In this document: positions 1 through 8,318 of the stretch, piece after piece
How positions within the stretch are numbered: position 1 is the first letter of the stretch
Layout of the letters: the number at the start of each line of letters is the position of its first letter
Assembly (NCBI GenBank): GCA_027371665.1
Contig: DAHXMP010000257.1
Location: forward strand, 1 to 18,371
Length of the DNA: 18,371 bases
Direction: 5' to 3'
Source of the DNA: Bacteroidota bacterium
Lineage (GTDB): Bacteria; Bacteroidota; Ignavibacteria; Kapaibacteriales; UBA2268
Translations under genes and position numbers: made by a program
The notes under the pieces: generated by a model
Told to the model about the DNA's origin: nothing
Seen by the model: the letters and a program-made list of their open reading frames with translations, nothing else
The model's database searches: none

Positions 1-32
1 AAAATAATACTCTGTTCATAATTCACCCGGAT

Positions 33-2579
33 TTAAAGTTGCAATTTTTCTTTTATATTGTTTTGGTACTTAGAAAATTCATCGTCATCGGATAAAGCCA
101 TATCGAGCTGTTTAGTCAGCATTGTCAGCCTGCCTAACAGGTAAAGGCGGTTTTTAACCGTTTCATCGGTTTGATAGTTTAAGAAAGCATCGAGAAAATC
201 TCCTTTACTGCTGCATTCAAATCCTGCCTGAGCTAATATTCCTGAGATTAACCTGATTCTCATTATTCGCCGCTCGAACGATGCACCGCCTTCCTTGAAT
301 CTCAACCTGATAAAATTTTTGCTTACGACAGGTGTGCACATTGCTTCGAGTGTCGAATAATGATAACCGAGCCTGATGTTAAAAACCATATATTCTTTAC
401 TTATGACTGCATAACTTTTTTCGCTGAAATCTTGTTTTCTGGCTGCAGAAGCATCCGTTGCCATTACCGATAAAAAGCTTTTTATATCGGGAGGTGCAGG
501 AGGAGTTGTCCAACCTTCCTTCAAAATACCATCCCAAAATGCTTTAAAGGGAATTGAACGGACTTCGTTATCGTTAATCCTTTTTTTCTTATCTGCAACA
601 GGTTCGTCATCAATTGAAATAATGTCAACAGGAAGCGGAATATCGCTTTTTAAATGGTAGCTGATGCTGTTTTTCCGGGATACTGTTGCTCCGGAAAACA
701 TTTCTTCCATTGACTTTTGATGTGCATAACGAAGAATATCATGTATTGTTGAAGCATGAACAATATCCGAATCTGAGAACGAAGAATTAATAAGGTTTAG
801 GGGAATAATTTTCGTGCTTATTTTTTTTAATAGCTCAAATACATATTCATCATTGTAGTTGTTGACAGGTTTTAATGCCTCGACAATTTTAGAGTGAACG
901 CCTTTATAGATGATGCAATTTGTTGCATCTATTGTAACGGATTCGTTTTGCATTAGAAATTCAGTATTCTCAAAACCAACAATTGTCGGGATAGCGTATT
1001 CACGGGCTATAGTAACCATATGGCTTGCCACACCGCCGATTTTAGTAATGATTGCCGAAGCTTTGTTTAATGCGGTAATCAATCCGGGAAAAGGATTCTC
1101 GGTAACAATAACGCAATTATCGGGAAGATTTATTAAATCATGGATACTCTTAATGTGAAAAATGGAGCCGGATGCAGCACCCGGGCATGCAACAGTTCCG
1201 CCTTTGGCAACTATTTCAATGTCTGTGGTATCAACTTCCATCGAAGAAAGCTGCTTAATGATTCTGAGGGGCCGGGTTTGCAGGATAAATAATTCACCTG
1301 ATTTATCAATTGCCCATTCGATATCCTGCGGAGAACCATAGTGCCGTTCTATTTTTCGGGCAATTTCAAATAAACGCAGGATTTCATCATCTGATAAAGA
1401 TGGCAATTCTGCAAAATCATCAGGCAAATTTGTTAATGATGTTCCGCCATCATTTTTTAGCAATAATTGTTTGGATTTCTTTGCGATTATTTTTTGAACT
1501 ATTTTTTGACTTTCCTTTGAAACGTTGAATGAATCAGGAGTTACTGAGCCGTCTACAAGAAGCTTGCCTAAACCATAGACTGAATTTATTATGACAAAAT
1601 CATTTTCATAAGAAACCTGGACGGGATTGGAACTATACATGACTCCTGCAGAACGGGCATCGAGCATACTTACACAGCCGACAGACATTGCAAGGTTCGA
1701 TTCGCTGAGTTCGTGACTTAAAAAATAATAGATAGCCTTTGGACTAAATTTTCCTGCAATAACTTTTTTATAAGATTCGAGAATTTCCTCTTGCCTGACG
1801 CCCAGGAATGTCGAGTATTGGCCCGCAAAACTTAACCGTGTGTCTTCACCCAAAGCACTGGAGCGTAACGAAACAAGTTTCATTGATTTGTTTTTGGTGA
1901 GTGATTCATAGCTCTTTAAAATATCATCAGCTAAATCATTAGGTATTGTTCCCGATAAGAGCAACGAATTTATTTGTGAGCTGATTTTTTCGAGGCCATT
2001 ATAATCTCTGATATTGACTTGGCTTATAATTTGATTTATTTGTGATTGCAGGTTATTGTAATCAATAAAATGTTTATAGGCATAAGCAGATATTGCAAAC
2101 CCGTCGGGAATCGGTATCCCGAGGTTATTTCTCAGTTCGCCCAATTGAGCATTCTTGCTTCCCACAGAACAGGCTTTTGTTTTATCGAGTTCATCGAAAG
2201 AAATTGTTAAAGGACTTTCAGGGATGAATCCTATACCTGATAGTGAAACATTAATTTCGTCCCTGATTGTTTCGTATTGATGCCGGATTTTTAAATATTT
2301 ATCCCCGCCAAGTAAAATCATGTTTTCAACCAGGAGATTGAGATTATTATTTAAATCGGCAACCACATTTTTGATATAATTAATATCGAAGATGAAATCA
2401 CCACCGGATTTTTCTTCAATATCACTAATAATTTTAAGTGCATTGTTGTTGCAATCGAGAACAATTGCGAAACTGTTGAATTTTTCGAGTAAGGTATTGG
2501 ATGATATGCCCGATTGTTCAGTATTTGAACTGTTTTCGGTTATTCCAAAAATTTTATTTTTTATTTTTTTCAAATTCAT
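33..2579 (-). CDS. PEP synthase-like phosphotransferase (paralog A)
   Basis: An 848-residue cytoplasmic protein related to PEP synthase / pyruvate phosphate dikinase. Residues ~130-440 form the ATP-binding domain: a VGSKNAQLG motif with K142, LRSSALGED with R239, SFAGQ, and QDIEWAID...LQTRP with E421 and Q434, matching Mg-ATP ligands of the family. Residues ~455-565 are the swivelling phospho-histidine domain, with GGVASH carrying H520, followed by TIAREYAIPTIVG. The family's PEP/pyruvate barrel is not visible. The last ~280 residues are an unrecognised domain with an HDILRYAH motif (613-620) and an RLGYHYS motif (736-742), both also present in the paralog at 4460-7141. An N-terminal helical segment (~25-110) is shared too. 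ATP-driven phosphorylation of the His is likely; the acceptor is unknown. It is divergent from the small membrane protein and permease. No strong ribosome binding site precedes the ATG. Confidence 0.85.
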   Translation of the reverse strand: MNLKKIKNKIFGITENSSNTEQSGISSNTLLEKFNSFAIVLDCNNNALKIISDIEEKSGGDFIFDINYIKNVVADLNNNLNLLVENMILLGGDKYLKIRHQYETIRDEINVSLSGIGFIPESPLTISFDELDKTKACSVGSKNAQLGELRNNLGIPIPDGFAISAYAYKHFIDYNNLQSQINQIISQVNIRDYNGLEKISSQINSLLLSGTIPNDLADDILKSYESLTKNKSMKLVSLRSSALGEDTRLSFAGQYSTFLGVRQEEILESYKKVIAGKFSPKAIYYFLSHELSESNLAMSVGCVSMLDARSAGVMYSSNPVQVSYENDFVIINSVYGLGKLLVDGSVTPDSFNVSKESQKIVQKIIAKKSKQLLLKNDGGTSLTNLPDDFAELPSLSDDEILRLFEIARKIERHYGSPQDIEWAIDKSGELFILQTRPLRIIKQLSSMEVDTTDIEIVAKGGTVACPGAASGSIFHIKSIHDLINLPDNCVIVTENPFPGLITALNKASAIITKIGGVASHMVTIAREYAIPTIVGFENTEFLMQNESVTIDATNCIIYKGVHSKIVEALKPVNNYNDEYVFELLKKISTKIIPLNLINSSFSDSDIVHASTIHDILRYAHQKSMEEMFSGATVSRKNSISYHLKSDIPLPVDIISIDDEPVADKKKRINDNEVRSIPFKAFWDGILKEGWTTPPAPPDIKSFLSVMATDASAARKQDFSEKSYAVISKEYMVFNIRLGYHYSTLEAMCTPVVSKNFIRLRFKEGGASFERRIMRIRLISGILAQAGFECSSKGDFLDAFLNYQTDETVKNRLYLLGRLTMLTKQLDMALSDDDEFSKYQNNIKEKLQL

Positions 2580-2875
2580 ATAATCATCATCAGATTAAAT
2601 AAAAGTGATGGTGATGGTTTACCATACTAATATAATAATAATTTTAAGCTAATCGAAATATCAAAAATTAATAAAGCTGATACATAATCTTAACTGAATA
2701 GAGAATGAGTGTCAGTCTTACAAGGAGTGTACAACATAAGGATTACAATTGAACTTTTACATTTTAAATAATAGGGTACATTGGCTAATTTTTAATTGGT
2801 GTATAGAACCACGTATTAATAATGCTGAAAATTGATTCTATGAAACTAACAAGAACAACAATTCAAGGTGAAATT
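2580..2875. other. Intergenic region between divergent genes
   Basis: A 296-base AT-rich gap between the divergent paralog A gene and the small membrane protein gene, so it should hold promoters for both directions. A perfect 5-bp inverted repeat with a 2-base spacer (ATGGT-TT-ACCAT, 2614-2625) lies about 35 bases upstream of the paralog A start and could be a short operator or chance. A TTGAAC at 2749-2754 followed after 17 bases by TAGGGT is only a weak sigma-70-like candidate. No RNA gene or further coding sequence was seen. An in-frame ATG at 2822 was not used as the start of the next gene. Confidence 0.4.
2865..2871 (+). promoter_or_regulatory. Ribosome binding site choosing the ATG at 2876
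   Basis: AAGGTGA lies 4 bases before the ATG at 2876. The upstream in-frame ATG at 2822 has no purine-rich site before it, and starting there would put 18 polar residues ahead of the signal peptide. The start at 2876 is therefore preferred. Confidence 0.6.
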
Positions 2876-3157
2876 ATGCTCAGGAGATTGTTATCACGAA
2901 TCCTTCTCACAATGTTTTTTATAACTTCAAATTTTCTTACATTGTTTGCTGAAGGCAAACCCGAAACAGCTTTGACACGTAAGGTTAAGGTCGAAGGATT
3001 AAGCGGTTTGAACCTGTTTCTGGCTAATACTTATAATAATAACAGATTCTTGTTTGCGGTAATTTCATCGGGGTCAATCATTGTCCTGGGAATTATTGTT
3101 ACATATATTATCAGCTTTATCATTAAGCCGGCAGGGCATACGAATAAAGAAGAATAA
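2876..3157 (+). CDS. Small signal-peptide and single-TM protein
   Basis: A 93-residue protein I do not recognise. Residues 1-25 look like a Sec signal peptide (MLRRLL, then a hydrophobic run ending near FAEG). Residues 26-58 would be a short periplasmic segment rich in Lys, Thr and Asn. Residues ~60-83 are a clear transmembrane helix, and the last ten (PAGHTNKEE at the end) a charged cytoplasmic tail. The predicted topology is N-out/C-in if the signal is cleaved, or two membrane passes if not. It ends 53 bases upstream of the TauE/SafE permease on the same strand, so it is probably co-transcribed and may be an accessory subunit. That role is inferred only from position. Confidence 0.65.
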   Translation: MLRRLLSRILLTMFFITSNFLTLFAEGKPETALTRKVKVEGLSGLNLFLANTYNNNRFLFAVISSGSIIVLGIIVTYIISFIIKPAGHTNKEE

Positions 3158-3210
3158 AAAATATGCCAGGATAAACTCCTGACAAGTTAATAAAAATAAA
3201 GGGAGAAAAG

Positions 3211-4308
3211 ATGGAAATTTTCAACATTTATCTGCCAATAGCACAAATCGAATTTAATATTATTTTGCTTTTCATTTTGGGATTTTGTGTAGGTGTCCTG
3301 GGAGGATTTTTTGGAGTCGGAGGTGGCTGGATTGTTACACCGGCACTAAATATGTTCGGTTTTCCTATGGATTATGCAATCGGGACGGATATAACCTATA
3401 TATTCGGCCAATCAATAGTTTCGACAAAAATTCACAGCGGTCTTGGGAATATTGACTGGAAGCTTGGTATTTATTCAATAGTTAGTTCAGTGCTTGGTGT
3501 GGAAGCAGGAGCACAATTAATCGTACATTTGAAAAGAATATATGGCGGAGCCGGTTTGGATTCGATTGTAAGATGGAGTTTTATAATTTTATTGTTATCA
3601 CTTGGGGCTTTTATGCTCTACGACTACTTTGTCGTTCAGAAAAAAATGTCCGAAGAAGAGAAGAAAACTGATAACCTAAAGAAAACAAATATTTCTAAAT
3701 TGCAAAAGCCGAAAAAAGTTGCTTTGCCAATAAGGCTTCAAAGGATTAAGATGTATCCTATGGTATCATTCCACGCATCCGGGATTAAATCGGTATCTTT
3801 CTGGATTGTATTCATAATTTTCTTTTTGGCAGGTTTATTACAAGGATTCCTGGGAGTTGGCGGCGGTTTTATAAAGATGCCGGCAATGATTTACCTGCTT
3901 GGCGTACCAACAGTCATCGCAGTTGGGACTGATTTATTCAATGTGTTAATTACTTCGATATACGGAGGATTTACATATGCATTAAAAGGAAGAGTCGAAC
4001 TTGTTGCGGCAGTGATTATGTTTTTCGGCGGTGCAATTGGAGCGATATTCGGTTCTTCTGCGACGAAGTATGTTAGAGGATATGGCATTCGCTTGCTGTT
4101 TGCATTAATGATTTTACTTGCCGGAGGTTCGGTATTAATTAAACAGATGGAAAAAACACTCGATATGCCTATCTTGAATACTATCTCAAGCACAGTTGTT
4201 GTTTGTGCTGCGATTGTTATGACAGCGATTGTTCTAACAAAGCTTACAGTAAGCTATGTGCAACTGAAAAAATCAGAACTGGATTTCAATCCTGATTCTT
4301 TATCATAA
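3211..4308 (+). CDS. TauE/SafE-family membrane permease
   Basis: A 365-residue polytopic inner-membrane protein of the TauE/SafE (DUF81) family, members of which export or import sulfite, sulfonates, sulfoacetate or related anions. The two family half-repeats are plain: GFFGVGGGWIVTPAL near residues 32-46 and GFLGVGGGFIKMPAM near 212-226, each followed by a GTD motif (58-60, 239-241). I count roughly 8-9 hydrophobic helices. A charged cytoplasmic-looking loop (~142-190, many Lys and Glu) separates the halves and is longer than in small family members. A helix at ~325-348 follows the second repeat. AAAGGGAG (3198-3205) is a good ribosome site 5 bases before ATG. The gene lies downstream of a small TM protein and is flanked by two PEP-synthase-like proteins; it ends just before an intrinsic terminator. 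The substrate cannot be read from sequence. Confidence 0.88.
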   Translation: MEIFNIYLPIAQIEFNIILLFILGFCVGVLGGFFGVGGGWIVTPALNMFGFPMDYAIGTDITYIFGQSIVSTKIHSGLGNIDWKLGIYSIVSSVLGVEAGAQLIVHLKRIYGGAGLDSIVRWSFIILLLSLGAFMLYDYFVVQKKMSEEEKKTDNLKKTNISKLQKPKKVALPIRLQRIKMYPMVSFHASGIKSVSFWIVFIIFFLAGLLQGFLGVGGGFIKMPAMIYLLGVPTVIAVGTDLFNVLITSIYGGFTYALKGRVELVAAVIMFFGGAIGAIFGSSATKYVRGYGIRLLFALMILLAGGSVLIKQMEKTLDMPILNTISSTVVVCAAIVMTAIVLTKLTVSYVQLKKSELDFNPDSLS

Positions 4309-4339
4309 GTTATTACAGGGTTCACAGGAAATAACGGCT

Positions 4340-4358
4340 ATTAATTTTAGAAATTAAT
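4340..4358. repeat. AT-only inverted repeat
   Basis: ATTAATTT-TAG-AAATTAAT is a perfect 8-bp inverted repeat with a 3-base spacer, between the permease stop and the terminator at 4378. It could be an operator or a weak RNA hairpin upstream of the terminator. With only A-T pairs in AT-rich DNA, chance is a real alternative. Confidence 0.3.
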
Positions 4359-4377
4359 TAGTAAAAAAAATATCTAT

Positions 4378-4411
4378 AAAACCACTTTATTAAGAGTGAA
4401 GTGGTTTTTTT
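4378..4411 (+). terminator. Intrinsic (rho-independent) terminator
   Basis: AAAACCACTT (4378-4387) pairs perfectly with AAGTGGTTTT (4399-4408) across an 11-base loop, giving a 10-bp stem that runs straight into seven T residues (4405-4411). It should end transcripts of the small-protein/permease unit. It lies only 49 bases upstream of the preferred start of paralog B, so paralog B depends on read-through, on a promoter near or within this stretch, or on control of termination. Confidence 0.85.
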
Positions 4412-4459
4412 ATGCAAATTGATATTATATTTGTTTGGCAACGAACCGGACAAAAGTTT

Positions 4460-7141
4460 ATGAATTTTCTGAAAATATTATTTACCCCGCGAAACAAGGG
4501 AAGGTTGAATTTCAAGATGAGATTTCAACATTTCCAGGAATTGCTTGCCGCAAACGATGAAGCACATAAATACATGAGTGAAATGGCAGAACTTATTGCA
4601 TCGGGAAAGATATTTTCAAAAGCTTATGCAAATAAATTATACAGGGGATTAAACGAAAAGACCTTTGAAATTACCAAACATCTTGTAATAATGAGTAACG
4701 GCAAATACAGGGACTTAATTGATAAAGCTAAGGAAATAGAAGATAAGTGCAGTCAATTGCTTTCCCCGCGTATTTTGTGCACTTTGGGATGGGATTGTCC
4801 TGATTATAACTGCCCGGTATGCGAAAGGGTGAAAAGAATTTCCGACGAAATACCTTATGCTTATAATCTGACTGATGTGGATGATAGCCTGTCAATGGAA
4901 GTCGGTACAAAAATGAGCAGGCTTGGTGAAGTTAAAAAGAAGCTTTCAATTCCCATACCCGATGGATTTTGCCTGACAGTGAAACTATTTGAAGATATCA
5001 TGCTGGACAGCGATTTAAGAAAGAGAAAAGATGCTATATTTTTCGACATAGATTTTGACGATATTAACCAGGTGCAGAAAGCCTGCAGGGATGCACAGGA
5101 ATTATTTATTACAACACATGTCCCTGATAAGGTTGTTAATATAATTCATGAAACTTTCGATAATAATTTCGGAGAGAATAGCAATATTATGGTATCAGTC
5201 CGTTCGAGTGCAATTGGTGAGGACAGTGCTGATTATTCATTTGCGGGTTTGCATTATTCGGCTTTGAATGTCAGCAGGGATAATCTTGTTGATGCTGTTT
5301 ATGAAGTTTTAATCTCAAAGTACTCTCCGCAATCGGTTGTTTACAGGTATTTTTCCGGATTGAGGGACGAAGATATGCCCATGAGTGTCGGCTGTATGAA
5401 AATGGTTGATGCTGCGATAGCAGGAGTAATGTTTACAATAGACCCGGTTCGAGATAAAGATGTCCTTCTGATTAATGCAGTAAAGGGATTAGGTACAATA
5501 GCAGTTTCGGGACAAATTACACCTCAAACCTTTATCGTCGCTAAAACAGAAAAAGCAAAAGTTATTGAATTTAAACCCGGGAATCAACAATACCAGGAGA
5601 AAACTAAGGAAACAGACGGAATTGAAAAAAAGAAGATTTCCTTAACTTACAATCAAATACCATTATTAACCGAAAAGCAAATAAAAGAGCTTGCCGGATA
5701 TGCATTAAAGATTGAGGAATATTATGGTTCACCACAGGATATCGAATGGGCAATTGACCAGACCGGGAAAATTTATATTCTCCAGGTCAGGCCTCTGCAA
5801 ATCAGAAAAAAAACCGAAGAAATAATTTTGCCAGCGGATTTTACAAAACAGCTCGATGACAAATACGAATTAATTATAAAGGATGGCGAATCGGCAAGCG
5901 GGGGAGTTGCTTTCGGAGAAGTGTTTGTTATCAACAATTTGAAGGAGATAAATGATTTCCCGAAAGGAAGCATTATCGTTACAAAGAAAACCCAGCCGGA
6001 GTTAACCAGCCTGATACATAAAGCATCAGGATTCATAACCGAAATCGGCAGCACTACAGGTCACCTGTCAATAATAGCAAGGGAGCAAAATATACCTGTT
6101 TTGATGAATGTTGAAAATGCAACGTCAATTTTTAATAATGGTATGGAAATAACATTATTTGCTAATGAAGGCAGAGTTTATAAGGGAAAGGTGGTTGATC
6201 TGATTAATGCTTATAACAGAAGAAAGGAAAATGAAAATCTGTTTTTAAAAAGCCCGATTCACAGGCTTTGGCATAGGGTTTCAAATTATATGTTCAAACT
6301 GAACCTTACAACTCCAAATTCAGCCAGGTTTGCACCTGAATATTGTGAAACCTATCATGATGTTATAAGGCTTGCTCATGAATTATCAATGAGGGAGATG
6401 TTTTCATTTTATGAATCGGCACGCTATGACAGTGGAAAGACCTACAGACTAAAGTTTGAAGTTCCGCTCGATATATATGTGATTAATCTTGGTGGAGGAT
6501 TAAAAATAAAGGAATGGAAAAATGTAATTACCGTTAATGATATCATATCCAAACCCTTTAATGCCTTAATTGCAGGGATGACATCCAAGGGAATTGAATG
6601 GGGGGGGCCGTTGGCAATTGATGTTAAAGGCTTTCTGAATATAATGATGACAAATATATCCGACCCACATAAGGCTGAGAGAGATATTGGCTCGAAGAGC
6701 TATGCACTTATTTCCGATAATTATGTCAACTTTTTCTCAAGGCTTGGTTATCATTTTTCGAGACTCGATGCTTTGGCAAGCGGCGAAGTTAAAAATAATT
6801 ATATTAATTTTCATTTCCGCGGTGGTGCTGCCGATGCTATCCGAAAAGCAAGAAGAGCAAAAGCAATTACAAAAATTCTGGAGTCTTTGAATTTTACTGG
6901 TATCAACAGAGGCGATACTGTAATCAGCGATATCCGTAAAATATCCGATGAAGAAATTTATAAATTATTAAAAGATATTGGCAGGTTAATGGGTGCCGTA
7001 AGAAATACCGATGTTACGATGCTGACAGATAAGCATATTGATGTTTTTGTACAGGGATTTCTCGAAGGAGACCCCGCACCTGTTAAGAGATTTTATAAGA
7101 TTGAAAATATAAGTGAAAGCCAGGATACTCAAGCCAAATAA
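4460..7141 (+). CDS. PEP synthase-like phosphotransferase (paralog B)
   Basis: An 893-residue paralog of the protein at 33-2579. I prefer the ATG at 4460 over the in-frame ATG at 4412: the latter abuts the terminator T-tract, while 4460 gives an MNFLKI start resembling paralog A's MNLKKI. The ATP-binding domain spans ~140-450 (VGTKMSRLG with K151, VRSSAIGED with R248, QDIEWAID with E429, LQVRP with Q442). The swivel domain carries GSTTGH with H535, then LSIIAREQNIPV. No PEP/pyruvate barrel is seen; the C-terminal ~280 residues share with paralog A the HDVIRLAH motif (633-640), SMREMF, and RLGYHFS (761-767). Unlike paralog A it has a cysteine cluster (C107, C113, C118, C121; CX5CX4CX2C) just before the ATP domain, perhaps a metal site. 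Phosphotransfer via H535 is likely; the acceptor is unknown. Confidence 0.85.
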   Translation: MNFLKILFTPRNKGRLNFKMRFQHFQELLAANDEAHKYMSEMAELIASGKIFSKAYANKLYRGLNEKTFEITKHLVIMSNGKYRDLIDKAKEIEDKCSQLLSPRILCTLGWDCPDYNCPVCERVKRISDEIPYAYNLTDVDDSLSMEVGTKMSRLGEVKKKLSIPIPDGFCLTVKLFEDIMLDSDLRKRKDAIFFDIDFDDINQVQKACRDAQELFITTHVPDKVVNIIHETFDNNFGENSNIMVSVRSSAIGEDSADYSFAGLHYSALNVSRDNLVDAVYEVLISKYSPQSVVYRYFSGLRDEDMPMSVGCMKMVDAAIAGVMFTIDPVRDKDVLLINAVKGLGTIAVSGQITPQTFIVAKTEKAKVIEFKPGNQQYQEKTKETDGIEKKKISLTYNQIPLLTEKQIKELAGYALKIEEYYGSPQDIEWAIDQTGKIYILQVRPLQIRKKTEEIILPADFTKQLDDKYELIIKDGESASGGVAFGEVFVINNLKEINDFPKGSIIVTKKTQPELTSLIHKASGFITEIGSTTGHLSIIAREQNIPVLMNVENATSIFNNGMEITLFANEGRVYKGKVVDLINAYNRRKENENLFLKSPIHRLWHRVSNYMFKLNLTTPNSARFAPEYCETYHDVIRLAHELSMREMFSFYESARYDSGKTYRLKFEVPLDIYVINLGGGLKIKEWKNVITVNDIISKPFNALIAGMTSKGIEWGGPLAIDVKGFLNIMMTNISDPHKAERDIGSKSYALISDNYVNFFSRLGYHFSRLDALASGEVKNNYINFHFRGGAADAIRKARRAKAITKILESLNFTGINRGDTVISDIRKISDEEIYKLLKDIGRLMGAVRNTDVTMLTDKHIDVFVQGFLEGDPAPVKRFYKIENISESQDTQAK

Positions 7142-7159
7142 TCCACAAAAAAGAAAAAG

Positions 7160-8173
7160 CTATTTTTCATCCCTGACATAATAATTTGAATCGAGAAGTT
7201 GATTTTTATCATCTCTATACAATGCGTATTGAAAACCTTTCTGAAGGCTGAAGGCACCATAGTTTCCCTTTTTATCCAAAGCAATGAATCCAACCTGGAA
7301 ATCCTTATAATCAGATTGCTTTTTTACGATGCGTTCGATAGCAAGCTCGCATGCCTGTTGAGGTTTTTTGCCAATTCTCATTAATTCGACAATAAGGAAA
7401 CTTCCTGCGATTTTCATGACTGCTTCTCCCTTGCCGGTAGCAGCAGCACCACCGACTTCATTGTCAACAAACATACCGTCGCCAATAATCGGAGAATCGC
7501 CAACCCTGCCATGGTATTTCCATGCCAAGCCGCTTGTAGTGCAGGCACCCGAAATGTTTCCCTGATTATCAATGGCGAGCATGCCTATTGTATCGTGCCC
7601 TTCCGTTTTAATATCAGGCTTATATTTTGAATCTTTCAGCCATTTTTCCCATTTTGCTTTTGTTTCTTTAGTCAGGAGATTTTCTTTTTTGAAACCATTA
7701 TCTAATGCGAATTTTAATGCACCTGAACCGACAAGCATAACATGTGGTGTTTTTTCCATTACAAGCCGTGCAACTGAAATGGGATGTTTAATATGCTGAA
7801 TACATGCAACTGAACCGCAATTTCCCTTTTCATCCATAATGCAGGCATCGAGTGTAACATAACCGTCCCTGTCGGGCAAACCTCCGTAGCCGACACTCTG
7901 AACCTTCGGGTCGGATTCGGGGACCCGTACTCCTTTTTCGACTGCGTCGAGTGCCCTGCCGTTATTTATAATAGTTTTCCATGCCGCTTCATTAGCAGGA
8001 ATGCCATGTTTCCATGTCGAGATAACGATTGGTAGTGATGGATTTTCTTTAAGATTTTGAGCAGAATCTGATTTTTCATCCTGCCCGGAAAATAATTTGG
8101 GAGAGGAAATAACGGATACTGCACCAACAGATGCAATCAAAGAGTCTTTCAGGAACTTACGTCTATCTATCAT
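7160..8173 (-). CDS. N4-(beta-N-acetylglucosaminyl)-L-asparaginase, Tat-exported
   Basis: A 337-residue glycosylasparaginase, an Ntn-hydrolase that cleaves the GlcNAc-Asn bond of N-linked glycopeptides. It strongly resembles the Elizabethkingia (Flavobacterium) meningosepticum enzyme. The HDTIGM motif places the autocleavage site between D194 and T195, making T195 the N-terminal nucleophile of the beta subunit. HGRVGDSP supplies R223 and D226, and AAATGKGE supplies T246 and G247, the usual substrate-binding residues. The N-terminus has a twin-arginine motif (DRRKFLK, residues 3-9) and a hydrophobic stretch (~11-28), so Tat export of the folded precursor is likely. It converges on paralog B with an 18-base gap and is divergent from the serine hydrolase across 145 bases. 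No clear ribosome site was seen. Catalytic residues look intact. Confidence 0.92.
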   Translation of the reverse strand: MIDRRKFLKDSLIASVGAVSVISSPKLFSGQDEKSDSAQNLKENPSLPIVISTWKHGIPANEAAWKTIINNGRALDAVEKGVRVPESDPKVQSVGYGGLPDRDGYVTLDACIMDEKGNCGSVACIQHIKHPISVARLVMEKTPHVMLVGSGALKFALDNGFKKENLLTKETKAKWEKWLKDSKYKPDIKTEGHDTIGMLAIDNQGNISGACTTSGLAWKYHGRVGDSPIIGDGMFVDNEVGGAAATGKGEAVMKIAGSFLIVELMRIGKKPQQACELAIERIVKKQSDYKDFQVGFIALDKKGNYGAFSLQKGFQYALYRDDKNQLLDSNYYVRDEK

Positions 8174-8318
8174 ACATATTTATTTGATGGAAAAAAATGG
8201 TAAAAAACAAATTTAAAAAATTAATATTAATTTAAATTAAAAATGGTTTCAGTTTTGCGAATTTATTTAAGGCTCGTAAGTTAGTGATAAGGGTAATATT
8301 AAAAATTTAAAATTTAAT

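Noticed and set aside
910..1528. Plus-strand open frames opposite paralog A
   Set aside because: They lie within a strongly supported coding gene on the other strand and show no recognisable motifs.
4412..4459. ATG at 4412 as the start of paralog B
   Set aside because: It sits immediately after the terminator T-tract without a ribosome site, and the extra 16 residues have no counterpart in paralog A.
7153..7168. GAAAAA-gcta-TTTTTC hairpin between convergent genes as a bidirectional terminator
   Set aside because: The stem is almost all A-T with six pairs and overlaps the end of the asparaginase gene; too weak to call.
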